A stretch of DNA of 6,984 nucleotides from Hyphomicrobiales bacterium (GCA_028290085.1 JAQGKN010000259.1:1-6984); one strand, 5' to 3'. Counted from the first letter of the stretch, positions 1-6,071 are shown. Made by a program: numbers and translations. Notes: generated from the sequence alone by a model not told the origin.

Positions 1-203
1 CCGTCGCGATGTTCTCCGCCGGGCAGGCCTTTGCCGACCCTGGACCGAGCGCAGGTAAATATTTCACGCAGGAGTCCCTTCGCGCTGAGGGCAGGTTCAA
101 CGCAGCCGCACGACTAGATCCGCCTCCGGGCGATCAGGATGAGTTCTACGCTTACCAGCCTATGTCGGCGGAGCGGCATACCGGGGTCAACATCGATCGA
201 TGA
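1..203 (+). CDS. 3' end of a small, probably exported hypothetical protein
   Basis: The reading frame is open from the left edge (first full codon at 3) to the TGA at 201-203, giving about 66 residues. Its beginning, VAMFSAGQAFADPGPSAGKY, looks like the end of a signal peptide: a short hydrophobic stretch, then the small-residue motif A-F-A before Asp-Pro. If so, the true start lies just left of the window and the mature protein is only about 55 residues. That part is polar and rich in Ala, Pro, Asp and Gln, with no recognised domain. An ATG at 9 is in frame but sits inside the apparent hydrophobic segment, so it is probably not the start. A perfect hairpin begins 37 bases after the stop, as expected for the end of a transcript. 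I do not recognise the family. The export call is an inference from the visible signal-like stretch. Confidence 0.42.
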   Translation, partial: VAMFSAGQAFADPGPSAGKYFTQESLRAEGRFNAAARLDPPPGDQDEFYAYQPMSAERHTGVNIDR

Positions 204-239
204 TCGATGGCAATGGCATTGATGACTTGTCCTCAAGGC

Positions 240-264
240 GAGGCTTGGGCATCGCCCAAGCCTC
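240..264. terminator. Perfect 11-bp hairpin, possible terminator
   Basis: GAGGCTTGGGC (240-250) and GCCCAAGCCTC (254-264) are exact reverse complements around the three-base loop ATC. It lies 37 bases after the stop of the left-edge gene and about 150 bases before the next gene, so transcript termination or 3'-end protection is the natural role. No T-run follows on either strand, so it is not a textbook rho-independent terminator. Confidence 0.45.
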
Positions 265-344
265 CAGACTTCACCTACGGCGGGTTGACTGCCGGTCGGT
301 TTCAGTTGCGGCCAATCAGCCCCTGACGGCCACAATCGTGGCTA

Positions 345-362
345 GCCATGGTCCCGCATGGC
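345..362. promoter_or_regulatory. Inverted repeat upstream of the dehydrogenase gene
   Basis: GCCATG (345-350) and CATGGC (357-362) form a perfect 6-bp inverted repeat with a six-base spacer, 50 bases before the ATG at 412. The position suits an operator or promoter-proximal site, but repeats this short arise by chance in GC-rich DNA. I see no convincing -35/-10 pair in 265-400; TTGACT at 285-290 has no good partner. The remainder of 265-395 shows nothing else. Confidence 0.18.
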
Positions 363-411
363 CGGCTCACGTTCTTCAGATCGGGAGGCGACGGACAAAA
401 GGAGCAACATC

Positions 412-1377
412 ATGGGCGCAAATACTGAGGACCGCCCGCTACTTCAATTAGACGTGGGCTTTGTCGGTCTTGGCCGCATGGGCGGCGCAATGGGCGCTAA
501 CCTGGTCGCCGCAGGACATAGGGTCGTCGCCTTTGTTCACAAGCCGGACCAAGAGGACAGGCTTTCCGCGCTCGGCCTCGAGGCCACGACGGATATCGCC
601 GACCTTTTTGGGTGCAGGATCGTCATCAGCATGCTGCCGGACGACGACACCGTTCGCGACGTCGTGCTCGGGCCAGCCGCCCTCGGCGTTCCAGGACTGG
701 CGTCGGGGCTGCGGCCAGGCGCGATCCACCTTTGCATGAGCACAATCAGCACGGCGATGGCGTCACTACTGGCCGCAGCGCACGCCCAGCAAGGGCAGGG
801 CTACGTGGCCGCGCCTGTGTTCGGAAACCCGGAGGCGGCCAAGCATCGCCAGCTCTTCATCCTTGCGGCCGGCGCCGCTAGCGACCTCGCGCGCTGTCAG
901 CCACTTTTCGATAGTCTGGGACAAAAGACCTTGGTGGTCGGAGCCACGCCGTGGCACGCGAACCTCGTCAAGCTGCTCGGCAACATGATGAGCGCAACGG
1001 CCTTGGAGATGATCTCGGAAGCCGTCGCCGTGGTTCTCAAACGCGGGCTCGCCCCCAAGCCTTTCGTCGACATCATGACGGGCACCATGTTCGGCGGGCG
1101 GGTGCATCAATTGTATGGCAGCAAGATCGCCGAGCGCTCCTATGCGCCCGGTTTCGTCCTGCCCTTGGTACTAAAGGACGTACGCCTGGCCCTCGCCGAA
1201 GCGGAGGCCGCCGGCGCCCCAATGCCGTCGGTGAGCGTCGTGCGCGACCGCCTGATTACGGGCATCGCTCGCGGCTACGACGATCTCGATTGGACAAGTC
1301 TCGGCCTGATCGCCGAGGAGGAAGCGGGTATCAGCCTCGCGCCTCGGCTCCCTGTCAATCCAATCCCGGCACGGTGA
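412..1377 (+). CDS. NAD(P)-dependent beta-hydroxyacid dehydrogenase (3-hydroxyisobutyrate dehydrogenase family)
   Basis: This 321-residue protein should oxidise a beta-hydroxyacid, or reduce the matching semialdehyde, using NAD(P) in the cytoplasm. The N-terminal Rossmann domain carries the glycine-rich cofactor motif GLGRMG at residues 19-24. A substrate-side motif STIST lies at 110-114 and an APVFGNPEAA segment near 134-143, where the family usually has APVSGG. The catalytic lysine is K187 in the KLLGNMM motif, with N191 also conserved. The rest is the all-helical C-terminal domain, and the length is slightly above the usual 290-300. The start is ATG 412 because AAAAGGAG (397-404) sits seven bases before it; the in-frame ATG at 358 has no such site. 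The variant substrate motif means 3-hydroxyisobutyrate is not assured; a glyoxylate/succinic-semialdehyde reductase or imine-reductase-like role is possible. It probably leads a cluster with the aldo/keto reductase, 147 bases downstream. Confidence 0.9.
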   Translation: MGANTEDRPLLQLDVGFVGLGRMGGAMGANLVAAGHRVVAFVHKPDQEDRLSALGLEATTDIADLFGCRIVISMLPDDDTVRDVVLGPAALGVPGLASGLRPGAIHLCMSTISTAMASLLAAAHAQQGQGYVAAPVFGNPEAAKHRQLFILAAGAASDLARCQPLFDSLGQKTLVVGATPWHANLVKLLGNMMSATALEMISEAVAVVLKRGLAPKPFVDIMTGTMFGGRVHQLYGSKIAERSYAPGFVLPLVLKDVRLALAEAEAAGAPMPSVSVVRDRLITGIARGYDDLDWTSLGLIAEEEAGISLAPRLPVNPIPAR

Positions 1378-1409
1378 AGCCGGCGATGCTCGAACAAGGA
1401 GCTTGGACC

Positions 1410-1436
1410 ATGTCCGAATCTGCCCCGACGGAGTGA
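1410..1436 (+). other. Eight-codon ORF (MSESAPTE) with a strong ribosome-binding site
   Basis: ATG 1410 is preceded by AAGGAG (1396-1401) at eight bases, as good a site as those of the flanking full genes, yet the frame stops after eight codons at TGA 1434-1436. It could be a leader peptide for the downstream aldo/keto reductase, or the scar of a gene whose body was deleted. A second short frame, ATG 1447 to TGA 1501-1503, reads MSVERRPEALGIGVRLDC and could be the tail of such a gene. No attenuator-like hairpin or codon run is seen. Translation is inferred only from the ribosome-binding site. Confidence 0.25.
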
Positions 1437-1524
1437 TCCGACTGGCATGTCAGTGGAGCGGCGCCCGGAAGCACTTGGTATTGGCGTCCGTCTGGATTGT
1501 TGAACTGATCTTGGAGGTTCTACA

Positions 1525-2511
1525 GTGGAACAGATCGAAATTGGCCTGTCAGGGCTGCAGACGTCGCGCGTCGGCCTCGGCACATGGGCGATCGGTGGAT
1601 GGATGTGGGGAGGAGCCGACGAACGGCAGGCCATCGCGACAATCCGGTCGGCAATAGAACGTGGTGTGACGCTCATCGACACAGCGCCGGTTTACGGCTT
1701 CGGAAACTCCGAAGAGATCGTGAGAAAAGCACTTGCAGGGGGGCTGCGAGACAAGGTGCAGATCGCGACCAAGGTCGGCCTCGCCTGGAAGGACGGAAAG
1801 GTCTATCGCGATTCCCGGCCCGCGCGCCTCAGCCAGGAGATCGACGACTCGCTGCGACGCCTCGGCACCGACACCATCGACCTGTACCAGGTCCATTGGC
1901 CGGATCTGGAGACGCCGTTCGAAGAAACCGCCCTCGTTCTCGAAAAGCTGCGACTCGCCGGCAAGATCCGGGCGATCGGCGTCAGCAATTTCTCGCCGAC
2001 GCAGATGGAAGCTTTCCGCGCCGTTGCCAGGCTTGACGCCGTGCAACCGCCCTACAACCTGTTCGAGCGGGAGATGGAAGCCGATGTTCTTCCCTATGCC
2101 AAGAACACGGATCTCACGGTCCTGAGCTATGGCGCGCTCTGCCGCGGCCTTCTCTCCGGCCGGATGACCGCATCGACGATCTTCGATGGCGACGACCTTC
2201 GAAAGGTCGATCCGAAATTCCAAGGTGATCGCTTCCCGCACTACCTCGCCGCAGTGGACGAACTCGCTGCCTTGGCGCGGCAGCGCTTCGGCAAATCCGT
2301 GCTCGCGCTCGCCGTGCGGTGGGTGCTCGACCAGGGGCCGACGATTGCTCTGTGGGGCGCGCGCCGTCCCGATCAGCTCGACCCGATCGGCGACATCGAG
2401 GGCTGGCAGATCGACGAGGAGAGCAAGCGGGACATCGACGCCATTCTGGCGCGCTGCATCAAGGAACCTGTCTCGCCCGCGTTCATGGCCCCGCCGTTGA
2501 AGCGACCCTGA
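1525..2511 (+). CDS. Aldo/keto reductase, AKR11-like (resembles YhdN/GSP69)
   Basis: This 328-residue (beta/alpha)8-barrel enzyme should reduce aldehydes or ketones with NADPH in the cytoplasm. The catalytic tetrad is complete: D52 and Y57 in DTAPVYGFG, K83 in IATKVGL and H124 in LYQVHWPD. Other family marks are GTWAIGGWMWGG at 19-30, IRAIGVSNFS in the middle, the QPPYNLFEREME segment and the C-terminal cofactor region ALWGARRPDQL. From memory these segments, and the FMAPP near the end, match Bacillus general stress protein 69 (YhdN, AKR11B) closely, so the AKR11 assignment is firm while the substrate is unknown. The start is GTG 1525, with TTGGAGG (1511-1517) seven bases upstream. The gene follows a dehydrogenase and precedes a ruined flavin reductase in the same direction, which suggests a former redox cluster. 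No defect is visible. Confidence 0.93.
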   Translation: MEQIEIGLSGLQTSRVGLGTWAIGGWMWGGADERQAIATIRSAIERGVTLIDTAPVYGFGNSEEIVRKALAGGLRDKVQIATKVGLAWKDGKVYRDSRPARLSQEIDDSLRRLGTDTIDLYQVHWPDLETPFEETALVLEKLRLAGKIRAIGVSNFSPTQMEAFRAVARLDAVQPPYNLFEREMEADVLPYAKNTDLTVLSYGALCRGLLSGRMTASTIFDGDDLRKVDPKFQGDRFPHYLAAVDELAALARQRFGKSVLALAVRWVLDQGPTIALWGARRPDQLDPIGDIEGWQIDEESKRDIDAILARCIKEPVSPAFMAPPLKRP

Positions 2512-2602
2512 CCGTCGGCGGCCCGTCACTTGGCGTCCCAGACGCCATGGCTGATCCGGCTCGCCCGATCGGCCCCACAACGGACATAGAGGCGACAAGC
2601 GA

Positions 2603-3072
2603 ATGAATGACATCTGGGAGCGGCGCCTACCTCTCTACAACGAAGACGAGGATGACCCCGCCGCGCCCGAGAGGGTCAGGGCATCCGCCGGGCGATCGCG
2701 GCGAGCGACGGCCTCGTAATCTCCACGCCCGAATATAATCGTGGGGTGCCGGGCGTTCTCAAGAATGCACTGGAGTGGGCCTCGCGGCCCCATGGGCAGT
2801 CCGTTCTCATCGGCAAGCCGACGCTGATCATCTCGTCTTCGCCCGCGTTCACTGGCGGCGTGCGCGCGCAGTCGCAGCTCAACGAGACTCTGCTGTCCGT
2901 GTAGGCCGATATCGTTCCCGGTCCGCAGATCGTGATCGGCGGCGTTGCCAACAAGATCAGCGATGGACGGCTGGTGGACGAGCTCAGCCTGGCTTTCGCC
3001 GTGGTAGCCCTCGAGCGCCTGATTGACGTCTGCTGGCGCAGCTTTACCGTCGATCCGGAAGCGACGGGATGA
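2603..3072 (+). pseudogene. Broken NAD(P)H-dependent FMN reductase (chromate reductase/azoreductase-like)
   Basis: The family consists of flavodoxin-like enzymes of about 180-190 residues that bind FMN and reduce flavins, quinones, chromate or azo dyes. Here the remnant opens at ERRLPLYNEDEDDPAAPERV (frame of ATG 2603), matching the DLPLYN...D segment. It then needs a shift to a second frame for IRRAIAASDGLVISTPEYN and GVPGVLKNALEWASRP, the best-known family signature. Three lesions are seen. About 40 N-terminal residues, including the flavin-phosphate loop GSLR, are absent. One base is missing near 2680-2683, so that frame ends at TAA. An in-frame TAG stands at 2902-2904 within LLSV-stop-ADIVPGPQ. 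The C-terminal part (IVIGGVANKISDGRLVDE) then runs to TGA 3070-3072. It lies 91 bases after the aldo/keto reductase, in the same direction. The lesions make it non-functional. Confidence 0.87.
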
Positions 3073-3080
3073 TGCGGGAC

Positions 3081-3520
3081 GGCCGTTTATCGCGGATGTG
3101 GGCTTTGCGGGCTGGGCTTGGTGAGCCCGTCGCCAAAGTTGAGTATGCGAATACCTGGGCAAGGTAGATTCGCCTTTACACGAGGATGATGGCGATGCGT
3201 CGGATTTCCTGGACGGAGGATCAGATAAGCGACGGCGAGAGGTGCTCGCTAATCTGCGCATTGTTTTTTGGGGCATCGCGGTGCTGGGCGGCGCCGGGTG
3301 GTGGCGGCCATCATCGCGAACGCCAGAGTGACATGCGAGACATGTCGATGCCCATCAGTGCTAGGAGCGCGTCTCGTTTTGGTCTTCTCGGTTTCAAAGC
3401 TGTTTTCAATCGTCCACCGGTGGCCCTCGAGCTTGACAAGATTTCGATGCCCGTACCGGCCCGGGTCGAGAAGGCCATATCGCCCGTCGGCAATGTTAAT
3501 TGTAAACGCGATCCGCCGGC
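3081..3520 (-). pseudogene. Decayed IS701-family transposase, C-terminal part
   Basis: Read on the minus strand, fragments of a DDE transposase appear in order but in different frames. DMAFSTRAGTGIEI (about 3440-3480) shifts to NLVKLEGHRWTIENSFETEK (3443 downwards). Next comes HRHVSHVTLAFAMMAA (3350-3303), then QEIRRIAI (about 3212-3190) and finally AHIRDKR (about 3106-3084). The HRWTIE-(6)-K arrangement is the YREK-type signature holding the catalytic glutamate, and the QEIRRIA segment is typical of the IS701 C-terminus. Two stop codons flank the QEIRRIA block. The N-terminal domain with the first two catalytic aspartates is not seen to the right of 3520, and no terminal inverted repeats were found. 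The gene is dead. Its C-terminal end abuts the stop of the broken reductase, so the element's outer end is lost. The family call is from memory of the motif pattern. Confidence 0.72.
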
Positions 3521-3731
3521 CACTTGCGAGACGTCGTCGGTGCGTCGGCATTTGAGAATTCTCCCGGTCCCCATGCCCGCTGGTTTTTTCGCCTATCGCT
3601 GGTAGAACCCGAGCAAGATTTCCGCCGCTGTACATCCGAGCCCTCGACAGTTTTTATTTAGAACGGGGATTTCGAAAGATTAAGGACCGTTAGATCCAGC
3701 TCGAACCTTGGTGAGCGCTTGAGGGAGTTGT

Positions 3732-3780
3732 CTTTGCCCACAGGGCAAAGCTTCGCCAAGCGGCGGCGAAGCCTGCTTCG
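3732..3780. repeat. Chain of adjoining hairpins
   Basis: CTTTGCCC (3732-3739) pairs with GGGCAAAG (3743-3750) around the loop ACA. Directly after it, CTTCGCC (3751-3757) pairs with GGCGAAG (3765-3771) around seven bases. A third, competing stem pairs CGAAGC (3767-3772) with GCTTCG (3775-3780). No T-run follows. The copies of CTCGAACCT at 3700 and 3791 frame the group. Possible roles are a small structured RNA, a REP-like element or a relic of a mobile element. Confidence 0.4.
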
Positions 3781-3907
3781 TTTGGATTGACTCGAACCTC
3801 GGAGCCACGCCGTCGGAAAGCTGTTGGTCTGAGCGCAACCTTTTGACAGGGAGGCCGGGGTCAGGCGGTCTGCCTTTACGCGCTACTTCTGGGATCTGAC
3901 GCGGACG

Positions 3908-3940
3908 GACCAAGCCACCCGAACCATCGGCGGCTTGGTC
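3908..3940. repeat. 9-bp inverted repeat
   Basis: GACCAAGCC (3908-3916) is the exact reverse complement of GGCTTGGTC (3932-3940), with a 15-base loop. It stands in the gene-free stretch and has no clear partner gene; it may be a remnant of a terminator or of an insertion element. Confidence 0.3.
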
Positions 3941-4146
3941 GTCTGTGGATCGGCGCAAGCCGTTGTCCACTCCTGCGCCCAAAGGTGATGGGCGCTTTCT
4001 GCCGGTGCCCACGCGGCGTGTTTTTCCGGTTGCCCCCAGATGTCGCCTGGCTAGCGTCGAGGACCGGAGCTCATGCGGAGCTGGCTATGTTGCCCGCTCG
4101 CAGAAACGATGTCTTCACCATGAAGGGACGTTGTATTGAGAGGTAG

Positions 4147-4860
4147 ACTGAACGCGGCGGCACTAACGGCCTCAGGTTTGATCGCGCGTCCGGAGTCAGC
4201 GCCGAGCTGACCGTACGGGCCCGGGCGATCGTCGTACGGCCGGACTCGCCCTACAACATTCCGCAGGATCTCGCCGACTTGCCGATCGGCGTCAACATGC
4301 ATCACGGTTCGCACTACGTCGCGATCCAGTCCCTCGAAGGCTTTCTGGAGCCGCACGAAATCAGAATCGTGAATGCAGGCGGGCCGGAGAAGCGGTTCGA
4401 AGACCTGCGGCAGGGACGCATCGATGCGGTCGCGATCATGGAGCCGTGGGTGACCGTTGCCGAAAAGCTTGGCTACAAGATCATCGTCGAGGCTCATTAC
4501 GCGGGTCTTGAAGTCGCCAGCCCGGATCTCGATCAGGAAACTTTCGCGGCGATCAACCGCGCGATTTCCAAAGCCGCGAAAAAGCTGACAGCAAACCCGT
4601 ATCCCTATCTGCACTATCTCATCGAGCAGGTTCCGCCGGAGGTCGTCACGCTGACGCCTGCCGACTTTAATCGCAATCGCCTGCGATTCATTGATCCGGC
4701 TCCCTACTCGCAGAGAGATTTCGACCGGTCTTATCGCTGGATGATAAAATGGGGTCTGATCGGGCAGGACGCGGGTTTTCAGAAGCTGGTGGATTCACGG
4801 TTCGACAATCAAGCCATACATCTGGTCCACCCTGACGCGTCGGCGTTGCAGGCGAACTGA
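4147..4860 (+). pseudogene. 5'-truncated ABC-transporter solute-binding protein (NMT1/THI5-like, nitrate/sulfonate/taurine class)
   Basis: Intact members are periplasmic proteins of about 320-340 residues that deliver substrates such as alkanesulfonates, taurine or nitrate to an ABC importer. Here the frame is open only from just after TAG 4144-4146 to TGA 4858-4860, 237 codons. Family similarity by eye begins near 4219 (ARAIVVRPDSPY). It continues through LPIGVNMHHGSHYVAIQSLE and DAVAIMEPWVTVAEKLGY, which belong to the second lobe, and through AINRAISKAAKKL, PYLHYLIEQVP and YRWMIKWGLI near the end. The signal peptide and most of the first lobe are missing. The in-frame starts TTG 4279 and ATG 4297 have no ribosome-binding site and would give an incomplete fold. 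No permease or ATPase gene is nearby. A very divergent first lobe upstream is the alternative, but frame stops argue against it. The C-terminal part is undamaged, so the truncation may be recent. Confidence 0.72.
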
Positions 4861-4879
4861 ACTCGATTTGCAAGCAACA

Positions 4880-4909
4880 GACCACGGTAGAGGAAACGCT
4901 TCCGTGGTC
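4880..4909. terminator. Hairpin after the solute-binding protein gene, possible terminator
   Basis: GACCACGG (4880-4887) and CCGTGGTC (4902-4909) are exact reverse complements, and the loop can form an extra GGAA/TTCC pairing on one side. It starts 19 bases after the stop at 4860. No T-run follows, so termination is inferred from the position alone. Confidence 0.4.
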
Positions 4910-5340
4910 CTGTCCTCCTGACACTTCACGCCGGGCCGCTGCTCCAGCGTTTGGCGAGCCGCAATGGGGCTCGTCGGACCATCCGTGTGATTGCATCCCG
5001 CGAACGGAGCCTGGCGGTGCAGTACGGTCCGATCAATAAAGCCTTGCCGCCCATGCACGATCTTTTTTCGACTTTGTCCATATCGGACGGCGCTTCCCGT
5101 GCAATGTGACCATAGCTCGAATATGGTGACCTCGAGAGAGAAAGCAGGCCATCGGCTGCGCTGGACGACATCGACGATTTGCTGCGCGCTCATCGCGTCT
5201 CAGCTGGAGCAACGCAAACGCCGCAGGCGTAGCCGGCGAAGACGAGATCATCTTTAAGTTGTTGTAGCGCTTTGCGATCAACACGGCCTGCGTCCGCGCC
5301 GGCCAAAAAAATGTCCCGATTTCGGCGGAGTCATCGCAGT
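4910..5340. other. Intergenic stretch without a recognised gene
   Basis: Several short frames are open here on both strands. One is a plus frame from 4891 to TGA 5107-5109 that contains VIASRERSLAVQYG; another is a minus frame at 4926-5171. None has a ribosome-binding site with a sensible start, and none shows a family I know. A small inverted repeat, ACCATA (5109-5114) with TATGGT (5122-5127), is the only structure seen. The promoter of the DUF2147 gene should lie in the right part, but no clear boxes are visible. Confidence 0.4.
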
Positions 5341-5367
5341 GGCGGCGATCTGTCGTCATCCGCCGCC
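5341..5367 (+). promoter_or_regulatory. GC hairpin in the leader of the DUF2147 gene
   Basis: GGCGGCG (5341-5347) pairs exactly with CGCCGCC (5361-5367) over a 13-base loop, ending 11 bases before the ribosome-binding site GGGAGG (5379-5384). It could affect translation or message stability, but such pairings are frequent in GC-rich DNA. Confidence 0.22.
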
Positions 5368-5391
5368 GCCCGCGACACGGGAGGAAGTGCA

Positions 5392-5943
5392 ATGCGACAG
5401 TTCTGTGTGGCCGTGTTCGCTCTCGGCTGCCTCGCGAGCCCGGCACTGGCGGCCGACCCGGCCGGAGAATGGATGGTCGCCGCAAAGACCACGGTCATTC
5501 GGATTGCGCCCTGCCCGGCGCCGCCAGGGAGCCCGGAGGCCGCTGCCGCCAATGCGTTCTGCGGCAACGTGATCTGGACCAAAGGACCGCCCGGTACGGA
5601 TCAAAACAATCCCGATCCTGCCAAGCGAAGCCGCTCCGTCATCGGCCTTACAATCGTCAACGGCATGAAGCCCTCACCGGCGCGTAACCGCTGGGAAGGC
5701 GCAATCTACAACGCGGAAAACGGCAAGATCTATTCGGGGAGCATTACGCTGGCGAAGGAGAACGTGCTGCACATCCAAGGCTGCGTGCTCGGTTTCCTCT
5801 GTGGTGGCGAGGACTGGACGCGCGCCAAATGCGACGATGCCAAGCGCGACGCCCGGTCGAGCAAGCGCGCCGCCACGCCACAGCAGCCGTTCGTGACCTC
5901 ATGTCAGGAGGCTCAGGCTCCGGATCTTCCAGGCGCGCAGTGA
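5392..5943 (+). CDS. Exported DUF2147 family protein
   Basis: This 183-residue protein has a clear signal peptide: MRQ, a hydrophobic core FCVAVFALGCLASP and cleavage after ALA at residue 20. It should therefore act in the periplasm. The mature part opens with DPAGEWMVA and contains GNVIWTKGPPGTDQNNPDP (58-76), IGLTIVNGMKP, NRWEGAIYNAENGKIYSGSITL (99-120) and LHIQGCVLGFLCGGEDWTR (126-144). All are typical of DUF2147 (PF09917), a lipocalin-like beta fold of unknown function common in rhizobia. Six cysteines remain in the mature part (41, 57, 131, 137, 147, 171), so disulfides are likely. The first two lie in a Pro/Ala-rich insert (40-56), and a Lys/Arg then Pro/Gln-rich tail follows residue 145. 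The start is ATG 5392, with GGGAGG (5379-5384) seven bases before it; the frame is open further upstream but lacks a comparable site. Confidence 0.9.
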   Translation: MRQFCVAVFALGCLASPALAADPAGEWMVAAKTTVIRIAPCPAPPGSPEAAAANAFCGNVIWTKGPPGTDQNNPDPAKRSRSVIGLTIVNGMKPSPARNRWEGAIYNAENGKIYSGSITLAKENVLHIQGCVLGFLCGGEDWTRAKCDDAKRDARSSKRAATPQQPFVTSCQEAQAPDLPGAQ

Positions 5944-6068
5944 GTTTCAATCTGGACCGGCGGCGGTTTCAGCTTGAGCCACAGCGAGTCTTCTTCTTCG
6001 CCCGGGACCGATGGAATGGCCATGAACTGATGGCTGTGCTGGACATCAAGGCGCATTGCAGGATTTGA
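5940..6068 (+). CDS. Possible 42-residue small protein overlapping the DUF2147 stop
   Basis: GTG 5940 overlaps the TGA of the DUF2147 gene (GTGA) and opens a 42-codon frame to TGA 6066-6068. It reads VSFNLDRRRFQLEPQRVFFF, then a polar segment and an ELMAVLDIKAH helix-like stretch. The pattern R-x-F-x-x-x-x-x-x-V-x-F-F recalls the start of DUF1488 proteins (about 85-90 residues), so this may be a truncated relative. The overlap would allow translational coupling, and the frame ends three bases before the aminotransferase ATG, filling the gap exactly. Against it, no good ribosome-binding site precedes the GTG; the nearest, AGGAGG around 5906, is about 28 bases away. It may be only the tail of an overlapping open frame. 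Confidence 0.3.
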   Translation: MSFNLDRRRFQLEPQRVFFFARDRWNGHELMAVLDIKAHCRI

Positions 6069-6071
6069 GCG

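Larger units (their letters stand above)
3640..4146. other. Gene-free stretch with hairpins
   Basis: I find no recognisable coding sequence on either strand. Weak open frames such as minus 3680-4012 (110 codons) have no ribosome-binding site or domain. The stretch holds the hairpin chain at 3732-3780, a 9-bp inverted repeat at 3908-3940, and a pair of direct copies of CTCGAACCT at 3700-3708 and 3791-3799. It lies between a dead transposase and a beheaded transporter gene, so it is probably decayed or rearranged DNA. Confidence 0.45.

Noticed and set aside
358..411. Earlier ATG (358) for the dehydrogenase
   Set aside because: No ribosome-binding site precedes it, whereas AAAAGGAG stands at the right distance before ATG 412. 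The extra 18 residues do not look like part of the family.
1549..2613. Minus-strand open frame of 354 codons
   Set aside because: It is antisense to the aldo/keto reductase, whose catalytic residues are complete. The long frame is a product of GC-rich codon bias and shows no family motif.
2902..2904. TAG as a recoded amino acid or programmed read-through
   Set aside because: The same gene also lacks its N-terminus and has a one-base frameshift, so simple decay explains the TAG.
2635..3276. Minus-strand open frame of 213 codons
   Set aside because: It is antisense to the FMN reductase remnant on its left and out of frame with most of the transposase remnant on its right; it does not form a single recognisable protein.
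3186..3605. Plus-strand open frame of 139 codons
   Set aside because: It is antisense to the transposase fragments, which carry recognisable motifs; its own translation shows none.
3785..3815. tRNA T-arm lookalike (GGTTCGAGTC on the minus strand)
   Set aside because: The flanking bases do not form a five-pair stem and no acceptor, D or anticodon arm is present, so it is neither a tRNA nor a convincing attachment site.
4051..4614. Minus-strand open frame of 187 codons
   Set aside because: It is antisense to the solute-binding protein sequence, which has clear family motifs.
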